A stretch of 64,000 bases of DNA from Schistocephalus solidus (lineage: Eukaryota; Platyhelminthes; Cestoda; Diphyllobothriidea; Diphyllobothriidae). Under the pieces are notes generated by a model, which was given only the letters and a program-made list of their open reading frames with translations, searched no databases and was not told the origin of the DNA. Positions 30,719 through 39,139 of this stretch are shown here, one piece after another. The first letter of the stretch is position 1. Each line of letters begins with the position of its first letter. The stretch covers positions 248,001 to 312,000 of the forward strand of contig WEDG01002934.1 in NCBI GenBank assembly GCA_017591395.1, written 5' to 3'. Both the position numbers and the translations under genes were made by a program.

Positions 30719-32038
30719 TTCAGGCATTTTTTACTGGAGTACCATGAAGCGTCTCTAAATTAATCACCCAATCAATCTAATCAAGTTAAAATTTCGGGAG
30801 CGTAACATACTTGTAGGGTCTACTACCCAAGGCAAGCGTTCAGCAGCAAAGACGGGCTAATAGCCGAACATGTTGATAATCACGATTCTAAGGGCTGAGA
30901 AAGTTCAAAGTCCATTTGAACTCAAAAATTCCTATTTGTGGATATGTTCACATTTTTTCCCGCATGAAATGAAAAAGGAACTGCTAGCAGTCATTGGAAT
31001 GAGACCACAGTGCATGCCTACGGTCTGTCAAGACTGATAAACCTCTAGCATGCCTCAAACACATGAGGCTTGACCCATGCAACTACGCAATTTACAAAAT
31101 CGAAACGCCGATCCCGTGCACCGTTCACTGGCCTTCATCCAGCGTACCCCCACCAGTAAGCGTTATTCGGAGGCATCCAGTGGGCTCACATGCACGAATT
31201 ATGTTGCACTCAAGGAGATTTTTAATACTTTTCTTCTTACTGGGTCTGACAGAACTGAGATGCCATGGAAATCCCAATCTCTCGGAGTTCCTCAAGACTG
31301 CTCCAGAGCCAAAAACGTGGCAGTACAAAGGTCTCAGTGCAGCTTCCAGGGCGGACATGCCACCAGGACTTAGCAATGATCCACTTAATCCAGGTCTCTG
31401 GGCGCGTCATCCGGCCTTCAGTCGACACTATCATCACAAACCATTTCTAATGCTCTCCTGACCAGCAGGAACAACTTCCTCGAAGAAATATGGACAGGAG
31501 ACACGTCTGATACTTGATATTTTTTGTTTCCGCATTTGAATTCAAAGTCATCCATGTGGAATTAGTATGCATTTTGTATGAAGGCAGATAGCGTTTGGAA
31601 GTGCATGGTATTCTATTTGAAATTTATTGGAATTAAAGTTTCAGGGATAGCTTCAGGCTACTTTTCAGTAGTAGTAACATAAATTTGCAGAAATGCAAGT
31701 TTTATTGGAGATATGCTCTAGGCAATTCTCTACGACCATCTTTCGCGTCTCAACGAGAATATGTATCTTCAGTAGCTTTTACAGGTTTCCTCAGTTTTAT
31801 CACCTGATTTTCTACAAAGATGCTTATCGATGTTTAAAGCTGTTGCCAGCAAATAGCGAAGCATAGCAGTTAAACGGTAGCATATTTTATAAAGCGTGCA
31901 TTTTGATATTGTTTATGGTTAAATTTAACTGCCATAATCCTCTTTGGCGCTGGGGTAGTCGTAAATATAAGGGTTGGACAATAAAGAGCATAAGGGGTAG
32001 GCCATCATTGAGTTAGAGAAGCAGAAGTATCCCAGACA
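30719..32038 (+). repeat. Inverted repeat, left arm (1.3 kb)
   Basis: The reverse complement of 33527-34817 matches this arm almost throughout, from TTCAGGCATTTTT at the outer edge to AGAAGCAGAAGTATCC at the inner edge. I estimate identity in the mid-90s percent by eye. Differences are scattered substitutions and small indels. The arm contains copy A1 of the NPGLW secreted-protein family. Confidence 0.95.
31201..31461 (+). CDS. Small predicted secreted protein, NPGLW family (copy A1), intronless
   Basis: The frame encodes 86 residues from the ATG at 31201. I chose it because a signal peptide follows at once (RRFLILFFLLGLTELRCHG). The frame is open further upstream to an ATG at 31063, but that extension has no signal-like character. 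The mature part includes LSEF, TWQYKG and the hallmark PPGLSNDPLNPGLWAR (about residues 54-69), then a histidine-rich tail (FSRHYHHKPF). Copies B and C share the hallmark, the spacing from signal to hallmark, and an LNEF/LSEF-type block early in the mature part. The 33-nt intron of B and C is absent. It lies in the left arm of the inverted repeat, pointing toward the spacer. Function is unknown. Confidence 0.65.
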   Translation: MLHSRRFLILFFLLGLTELRCHGNPNLSEFLKTAPEPKTWQYKGLSAASRADMPPGLSNDPLNPGLWARHPAFSRHYHHKPFLMLS

Positions 32039-33526
32039 GTCCTCATAGGGGGGAGGCAGGTAAGGACACAGGAGGAGAAGGAAGACGCAAAGTTTCGGAG
32101 GGAATTTTCGATGGCAAAGAGTGGCAAAGAAAATTGTGTCAGTAAGTGGAGGTTGCAAACTCAGTCAATCTAAGAGAATTGGATTTAGCCCGTCGAAATA
32201 ACTTCCCAGTAAGTGATCGAGTCGATCGCAAAATGGATACTTGTGGCCTCCAGCAGGAGAACAGATCCAAAAAAGCTCAACTACAGTGGTTTATGCGAGC
32301 AATCAATGAGTAGAACAAATAAAGAACAGTTAGGCAAGACGAGGTTAGCAGAGGACTACACTGTGCCGCCACGTGGAAGGAATGAATTAGAAGGTGAATT
32401 AAGAACCATGCGATCGTAACCCAGCGTTTTGTATGTAACCAATCAGGGTGATCTTGACGAACATCTTTACAAGAATTGTTTAAAAATATATAGAAGAAAC
32501 GCAACGAGGAGCTTCGCGCTGATGCTCACAACATTCTAAAAACACCATATTGATTACTCTATCTGTACCAAGATAAGGGCAAACTGCACAAGAAAACCGG
32601 ATGAGCTCATGTGACGGGAAATAGACCAGCCGAATGAGATAGACTTCCGTGCGCTGGCAGCATTGACGAGTCTGCATTATATGCTGTTTCAAGTTCACAA
32701 GAATACCGGAGGCTACTCTGTTTTTGAAAACTTCACAGACTAGTCGACTGAGGTAGTCGGCTCTGCGCTTGAAGCATTGACTAGTCTGCTACATTTACTG
32801 ATAATAGATCCAAATTCAGAGCTTATTTTTATAAACCAAAATTATCGCGGTGAGACAATAAGCTAGGCAATTGTTTTTCATAGACTAATTTAAGCCCTTT
32901 AATATATGCTGGCGTTTGCACGCAAGTGAAAGTCAATGTACTACTGGGTCTTATCCTACTTCCATTGGAAAGAGTAGAGTGGCATGCTTGTTTAAAATCA
33001 CTGTACTGACGTTTAAGGTTGTCTGTGACATTGGTAGTTGTCGTTTATAAAAGTTTGAAATTTCACCATATGCGGTTTTATAGTTTATTTGAAAGTGCTT
33101 ATATTTCAACAGTTTGACCGTCTGTAAATTAGTTCGTAGACATGATGGCAGACATACACAACATCTGCTCCATTCTCTACACTCCCACATTTATGGGCGC
33201 ATGGGAAAGTGAAAGATTTTGGATAGCCAGAGGTGGTTAGTTTTGGTGCAATGACGAAGAAAGCTTACTACCCTGTCTACACGTACCACAAATGACCTAA
33301 CCTCCACACGGGAAGGGACGCCCTGGATACTATCTAACTGGGAGCGCCATCGAGGCAGGGGTGATTAAGTGGGACAATTTTCATCGATACCTTGAGCATG
33401 CACTAAGATTTATTGATACCAAAATATTTCGTCCCTGTTTGTCAACTGCATCTTATCGCTTCATAGCGTGCCATAACAGGAAGCTGTATGCGATGAAGAC
33501 GGAATCTATTTTAAGTCTGTCGGGAA
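32039..33526. other. Spacer between inverted-repeat arms
   Basis: This is about 1.5 kb without a recognisable gene. Two roughly 50-bp stretches at 32630-32685 and 32743-32800 are diverged direct repeats (GCAGCATTGACGAGTCTGC versus GAAGCATTGACTAGTCTGC). Confidence 0.6.
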
Positions 33527-34817
33527 TGTCTAGGATACTTCTGCTTCTCTTACCCAATGATGGCCTACCCCTTATGCTCTGCATTGTCCCACCCTTATAT
33601 CTACGACTTCCCCAGCGCCAAAGAGGACTATGGCGGTGAAATGTAACCATAAACAATGTCAAAATTCACGCTTTTTAAAACATGCTACAGTTTGACAGCT
33701 GTGCTTCGCTAGTTGCTGGCAAGAACTTCAAACATCGATAAGCATCTGTGTAGAGAATCAGGTAATACAACTCTTTCTCGTTAAGACTCGAAAGATGGTC
33801 GTAGAGAATTGCCTAGAGCATATCTCCAATAAAACTTGCATTTCTGCAAATTTATGTTACTACTACTGAAAAGTAGCCTGAAGCTATCCCTGAAACTTTA
33901 ATTCCAATGAATTTCAAATAGAATACCATGCACTTCCAAACGCTATCTACCTTCATACAAAATGCATACTAATTCCACACGGATTACTTTGGATTCAAAT
34001 GCGGAAACAAAAAAATATCAAGTATCAGCCGTGACTCCTTTCCATATTTCTTCGAGGAAGGTGTTCCTGCTGGTCAGGAGAGCATTAGAAATGGTTTGTG
34101 ATGATAGTGTCGACTGAAGGCCGGATGACGCGCCCAGAGACCTGGATTAAGTGGATCATCGCTAAGTCCTGGTGGCATGTCCGCCCTGGAAGCTGCACTG
34201 AGACCTTTGTACTGCCACGTTTTTGGCTCTGGAGCAGTCTTGAGGAACTCCGAGAGATTGGGATTTCCATGGCATCTCAGTTCTGTCAGACCCAGTAAGA
34301 GGAAAAGTATTAAAAATCTCCTTGAGTGCAACATAATTCGTGCATGTGAGCCCACTGGATGCCTCCGAATAACGCTTACTGGTGGGAGTACGCTGGATGA
34401 AGGCCAGTGAACGGTGCACGGGATCGGCGTTTCGATTTTGTAAATTGCGCAGTTGCATGGGTCAAGCCTCATGTGTTTGAGGCATGTTAGAGGTTTATCA
34501 GTCTTGACAGACCGCAGGCATGCACTGTGGTCTCATTCCAATGACTGCTAGCAGTTCCTTTTTCATTTCATGCGGGAAAAAATGTGAACATCTTCACAAA
34601 TAGGAATTTTTTAGTTCAAATGGACTTTGAACTTTCTCAGCCCTTAGAATCGTGATTACCAACATGCTTGACTATAAGCCGGTCTTTGCTGCTGAACGCT
34701 TGCCTTGGGTAGTAGACACTACAAGTATGTTACGCTCCCGAAATTTTAAACTTGATCAGATCTATCGGGTGATTAATTTAGTGATGCTGCATGGTACTCC
34801 AGTGAAAAATGCCTGAA
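33527..34817 (-). repeat. Inverted repeat, right arm (1.3 kb)
   Basis: This is the mirror of 30719-32038. The outer end is AAAAATGCCTGAA. The microsatellite that flanks the left arm is not present on this side. The arm carries copy A2. Confidence 0.95.
34074..34334 (-). CDS. Small predicted secreted protein, NPGLW family (copy A2), intronless
   Basis: The 86-residue product differs from A1 at only two places I can see: one Phe/Leu change in the signal core and Asn to Asp in the hallmark, now PPGLSDDPLNPGLWAR. Both genes point into the spacer, so they converge. The frame is intact in both arms, although each arm has scattered substitutions. That is compatible with a maintained coding sequence or a recent duplication. 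No function is known. Confidence 0.65.
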   Translation of the reverse strand: MLHSRRFLILFLLLGLTELRCHGNPNLSEFLKTAPEPKTWQYKGLSAASRADMPPGLSDDPLNPGLWARHPAFSRHYHHKPFLMLS

Positions 34818-35797
34818 ATGAAACGATATGAGCGGGTTCACTTCACCGAATGGGAATTAATCTCACCGAAACAGAATTTATAAGAAGTGCAGGGACGCCA
34901 GTTGTCTGTACAAGGCACACTCTGAAAATGCCTATTATCAAAGTGATATACATTATGATTGGAAGCAAGTAAACATCGCAAACGTTTCGGAGTTCTGTGT
35001 TAGGTTGTAACTTTGGCTAGTCTGGAACCGCACCACAAGAGATCTAATTAATGATGAATTGCGTTGCGTTACCTATGCAAATCAGCGTCGGAATTTCGTT
35101 ACTACATATGTACTACGTAATATATCCTTTGATGTTTGCTATTTTAGAACATGCAAGTGTAGATCCTGAAAATAATGTGCAAATTTTTACATTGTGTTTA
35201 TTTTCTTGAACTTTATCTTGTTTAATTTGAGCTTGGAGGAATGTTAATTGTTGTTTTTCCCGTAGTTTGATCATTTTGATATAGGCGATTATTTGTGTAT
35301 TCAATTATACTTGACTATATTAAGGCTGCCTACGAAGGGTGCCACCATTTCCAGCTTGATCGTACTACTTAGAAAGCCAGCAGTCACTTGTTGAGAGCAT
35401 AGATCAACGTAATAATTATTTGCAGGAATTCCATAGTGTTGTTTAAGCACTTTAAACAGTTTGAACTGCAGGAATTCGTGCACATTATGAAGCTTCCTAA
35501 CACCGGTTAAATAATTACAAGTGGCGTTCTTTGGTTTTATTAATACATAATCAATATTAATAATTATATTTAATGCCAGTTTACAGGCAATATCAGAAGA
35601 AATATGCAGTGGGGATCAGGCTAGCTGCAAAAAAAATCCTGGGGGCATATATTTATTAGTATTTTTCTTAGCTTAATTTTATTCAGGAGAAAATGTATAT
35701 ATATACGTAAAGATAAGAGCCCCAGATATTTTATTGTTTTCATCATCCCTCAAAGAAGGTTAAGAGGAAAATTCGCGTTAATGGACCATGACATATT
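34818..35797. other. AT-rich intergenic, nothing recognised
   Basis: No domain or RNA gene is seen. The sequence becomes very AT-rich around 35.5-35.7 kb. Confidence 0.4.
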
Positions 35798-35843
35798 GAG
35801 ACTGACGTTTCGGAAACTCTCGCGGTTCCCTCATCAGAGTATC
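35798..35843 (-). ncRNA. Hammerhead ribozyme motif (Penelope-like element type)
   Basis: On the minus strand, in order: stem I strand GATACT (35843-35838), the core CTGATGA (35837-35831), stem II GGGAAC/GTTTCC with loop CGCGAGA (35830-35812), GAAAC (35811-35807), the cleavage triplet GTC (35806-35804), and the stem I partner AGTCTC (35803-35798), with 5 of 6 pairs. Stem III is minimal, as described for hammerheads in Penelope-like elements. All conserved core bases are present, so it may be able to self-cleave, perhaps as a dimer. The matching place in the right arm (about 37831-37873) is decayed: ATGATGA instead of CTGATGA and ATC instead of GTC. Confidence 0.85.
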
Positions 35844-36363
35844 TGGCTTACTCTCCCCGTTGGCCATGAGGTGTTCCGCCTCACTGCCGGCCTCGTGTTA
35901 TATTCGTGCTCGAGGCATGGGCGTATGCTTGCCTGTTGAACGTTTGTTGGTTCTAACCTCGCCGTTATCGACCACTTGCGGGCTCGAATGACGTGTGTTC
36001 CCTTTGTGGCTGTCGTGAGTGCCACTACGTCAGCGGGCGTGTCGGTCTCCCCCTCGTGCGACGATGGGCTGGTCTACCGTTGCCGCTCCGGCTTCGGTCT
36101 TTCGGCCTAGCGGGCGCATTGGTTAGGTGATGTGTCACTCTGGTCATGTGACTTCCAACCGGTGTCTCCCTCTCTCCTCCGTGGGCGTTGGCTGCCGGCC
36201 GTGGGCGACTTATATCGCCCGTCCTTTTGGCCCTCTCGAACTGACTTTAGCCTGGTAGGCGGGGTTAAGTGTGTCAGTTGAGGACCAACTTTCCAGCGTC
36301 AGTCTGGCCATTTTGTTATTTGATCGGCCGATCATCCTTGCTTTTTCAAAGGCGAAGTTGTGA
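35800..36363 (+). repeat. Penelope-like element, left inverted arm
   Basis: Read in reverse it matches 37290-37872, including TCATTTGATCGGCCGATC-type sequence at the inner end and GTTGGCCATGAGGTGTTCCG near the outer end. The minus strand has a 63-codon frame (35834-36025) that mirrors the one at 37648-37839. Confidence 0.9.
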
Positions 36364-36989
36364 TGTTGGTCAAGCGAGTGCACATCGTTGAACTCCTAGG
36401 ATTGTGGCTCAAAACTTGCGTCACATTCAATGACCAAGTTTCGGAGCAAAAGAAGGGAACGCCGATGGGCTCGCCTCTGTCGGGACTGCTTGCTGAAGCG
36501 ATTTTGCAGAGGCTCGAACGGTTAGTATTCAGCTCCTCTGTTCCGAAATTCTGGGCAAGATATGTTAACGACACATTCGTCATCATTAAAAGGAGTGACG
36601 TGCAGGTTTTTAAGACATTGCTAAATTTCATCTTTCCGAACATACAGTTTGCCATGGAAGAAGGGGTCAACAATCACTTGCCCTTCCTCGACGTACAAGT
36701 CACAAAGCTGGCAGACGGAAAGATAAGGACGACGGTCCACCGTAAAGCGACTAACACTGCGCGTCTTCTCCACTTCAACAGTAATCACCCCGTCGGCCAC
36801 AAGCGCAGTTGTGTCAGCACCCTCTTTCAACGCGCTCAAACACATTGTAGCGACGAAGAGGGCAGGACGGAGGATATAAAGTACTTACACGCCTTATTTG
36901 AGGCCAATGGTTATCCAAAGTCCTTCATACAGAACTATACCATGATGCCCCACATTGGGCGGTCGAACGAGGCAAAATCAAAATTTTGA
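36363..36989 (+). pseudogene. Penelope-like reverse transcriptase, C-terminal half
   Basis: The frame contains QKKGTPMGSPLSGLLAEA (fingers/palm block) and, at 36561-36572, YVND where active elements have YVDD. The first catalytic Asp of the pair is therefore replaced by Asn. FLDVQVTKLADGKIRTTVHR follows, then the thumb segment with HKRSCVSTLFQRA and NGYPKSF. The frame stops at 36989. The N-terminal half is absent at the left junction. It cannot be functional. Confidence 0.88.
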
Positions 36990-37019
36990 CTCTTTATATC
37001 CTCCTATTAGAAGGATGTT

Positions 37020-37445
37020 TCAGAGGCGACTAAACGAATCCTGAAGCCGTTCCAGATTGGCGTGGCTCACAAACTGGCATTAACCATCAGACAGCAGGTA
37101 ATGAGGCCAAAAGACCCGCTGCCAGTGACTGAACAATCGGCGATGGTCTGCAACATTCTGTACCAAGATTGCGACACAAGGTACGTCGGTAAAACGGGCA
37201 AACGCCTCGGCAGAAGATTGAACGAACGCCAGCTCGAAATCAACCGCAAGGATAAGTTGTCTCTGGTCTATGGCCACGTACAACAAAAAACCACAACTTC
37301 GCCTTTGAGAAAGCAAGGGTGATCGGTCGAGCAAATGACAAAATGGTCAGACTGATGCTGGAATGTTGGTTCTCAACTGGCACACTTAATCGAGTCATAG
37401 ATTTAACCCCCGCCTACCAGACGCTCTGTACAAGGCTGAAGTCAG
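37020..37445 (+). pseudogene. Penelope-like GIY-YIG endonuclease
   Basis: After the stop at 36989 the reading continues with RILKPFQIGVAHKLALTIRQ, then VCNILYQDCDTRYVGKTGKR (the GIY and YIG strands are ILY and YVG here) and LGRRLNERQLEINRKDK. A one-base shift near 37285 leads to HNFAFEKARVIGRANDKMVR inside the right arm. The frameshift and the upstream stop make it a pseudogene. Confidence 0.85.
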
Positions 37446-37872
37446 TTCAGAGAGGGCCAAAAGGACGGGCGATAAAATTCACACAGGGCCGGCAGCCGAG
37501 GAAAGAGGAGACATCGGTAGGGAGTCAGATGACCAGCGTGACACACCACCTAACCAATGCGCCCACCGGGTCTAAAGCCCCAAGCCGGAGTGGCAAAGAC
37601 AGACCAGCCCATCGTTTCACGAGGATGCCGACACGCGCGCTGACGTAGTGGAATTCACCACAGCCGCAAAGGGGACACACGTCAGTCGAGCCCGCAATTG
37701 GTCTCTAACGGCGAGGCCAGAACCAACCAACACTCAAAAGCCAAGCCAACGCACATGCGTTGAGCACGAATATAACACGAGGCCGGCAGTGAGGCGGAAC
37801 ACATCATGGCCAACGGGAAGAGTAAGCCCTATACTATGATGAAGGAAACGCGTGAATTTCTGAAACATCAGT
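37290..37872 (-). repeat. Penelope-like element, right inverted arm
   Basis: This is the inverted copy of 35800-36363, starting at CCACAACTTCGCCTTTGAG and ending near CTGAAACATCAG. It includes the last part of the endonuclease frame. Confidence 0.9.
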
Positions 37873-37873
37873 T

Positions 37874-38839
37874 TGAATGTGGCAGTTTGATGAATATTAC
37901 GTGATCATACCGCAGTGGTTGATGGACTTCGGACCAATTATTCATATCAACTTTGGGTCTGTGCATATACCCAAAAATATATTAATTTGCTAAATAAATA
38001 ATATGATTTTAGTTAAAAAATCATCTGCAATGCATTTTAGTCTGTAACAGTAATATTAGGCCTACAGTGAATACAAGGAAATGCGATCATCTGCATTTTA
38101 CAAGGAGAGCAAGCATGACAGTTTTCGACAAGGTGGCAGATTTTTCATATAGAAGAATAAATCCGAAGATGTGTTATGAGCGTTGACCATACAACGGAGA
38201 GGTTAGATGTCGGTTTATTTGTTTTGCATCAAGAATTTGGATTAGCGTACGATTTCAGCTGCTTTAATTTATTAGGACCACTTTTTTCTGGATTTACTCA
38301 CTTATCCCTTGAGTGACAACGATATCTGTAGACGTGTTGACATTTAATCCTTCTCAGGTTGGTTAAGTGATCTCACAATGCTTGTTCAGCGGTGGTTTTC
38401 AATAGATTTTTCGATTCAAATAAAATCGTGACTAGGCGTTCCCTTTGCCATATTACTACATGGATGGCTAGTGCTAATCATTAAATTCCACCTTTTAATA
38501 CGCGATGTGGATCCAGGCTCATTTCTCGATGGCTATGGATAGCAGATACTGTAACTTCTCGTCGCTTCCGCGCAGACGGGATTGCACACGAATAGATCAT
38601 TCACAGAGTTTAACTTTTAAAATTTTTCCTTAATGTATTTGCCGACTGAAGTGTAATGAGAAATATAGACCAAGAACTGATTCCTGCAAGTCTGAATGAC
38701 CTTCGCCTGTCAATAAAGCCTCAATCGATCGATCAATTGCGTCTGATACGCTAAGTGCACACTAAGGTCCAAATGGATCGATAGAGAGCAGTTGCCATCA
38801 AAGACCCGAGAAGTCACCGTTTCATTTTAGCAGTCGGAA
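37874..38839. other. Intergenic upstream of secreted-protein copy B
   Basis: No coding sequence is recognised. 37874-37990 resembles 48661-48775 (shared GGTAGTTTG/GGCAGTTTG, AATATTACG and CATATCAACTTTGG/CGTATCAACTTTCG). CATTTTAG at 38823-38830 ends a T-rich run nine bases before the copy B start and could be a cis or trans splice acceptor. Confidence 0.4.
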
Positions 38840-39139
38840 ATGAGAGGAATTGTAACTGTGGCCACGCTTTTGCTTCTCTGTCTAGAGATAACCGCCGACT
38901 ACGGTGGTTCAAAGGTAAATTACCATCAATACTACTTACGATGCTAGGATCCCCTGAATGAATTTCCATATCATCATCCAATGTACGGCAAAAGGCACTT
39001 CACCTCCGAAGAGACCCGTGAACTAACACCGCCGGGACTTCCAGAGACCCCACAAAACCCCGGACTCTGGTCTCGTGTAGTGGCACCCAGCCGTCCTTAC
39101 GTCCAAGGCAGGGATGAAGGAAACGAACAAGAGTGGTAG
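38840..39139 (+). CDS. Small predicted secreted protein, NPGLW family (copy B), two exons
   Basis: Exon 1 is 38840-38914 and exon 2 is 38948-39139, with a 33-nt intron (38915-38947). The 88-residue product starts MRGIVTVATLLLLCLEITAD, a clear signal peptide, then GGSK at the exon junction. Exon 2 begins DPLNEFPYHHPMYGKR. The Gly-Lys-Arg could be a prohormone cleavage and amidation site, but copies A and C do not keep it. The hallmark is TPPGLPETPQNPGLWSR (about residues 51-67), followed by VVAPSRPY and an acidic tail ending NEQEW. There are no cysteines after the signal. Exon 1 matches copy C at 15 or so of 25 codons, including the LLLLCL core. It is probably secreted; its role is unknown. 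Confidence 0.78.
38915..38947 (+). other. 33-nt intron of secreted-protein copy B
   Basis: It runs GTAAAT to ATGCTAG, phase 0, between AAG and GAT. An in-frame TAG at its end means that the unspliced reading would stop at residue 36. It has the same length and position as in copy C. Confidence 0.78.

Larger units (their letters stand above)
35798..37873 (+). mobile_element. Penelope-like element with inverted terminal repeats
   Basis: The left arm (35800-36363) and right arm (37290-37872) are inverted copies at roughly 80 percent identity by eye. Between them lie a reverse transcriptase fragment and a GIY-YIG endonuclease, the domain pair that defines Penelope-like elements. The end of the endonuclease frame runs into the right arm, as is usual for these elements. 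The N-terminal half of the reverse transcriptase is missing. A hammerhead ribozyme motif sits at the outer end of the left arm. Confidence 0.93.

Noticed and set aside
31063..31200. 46-residue N-terminal extension of secreted-protein copy A1
   Set aside because: The frame is open, but the signal peptide begins at the internal ATG at 31201. An extension would bury it.
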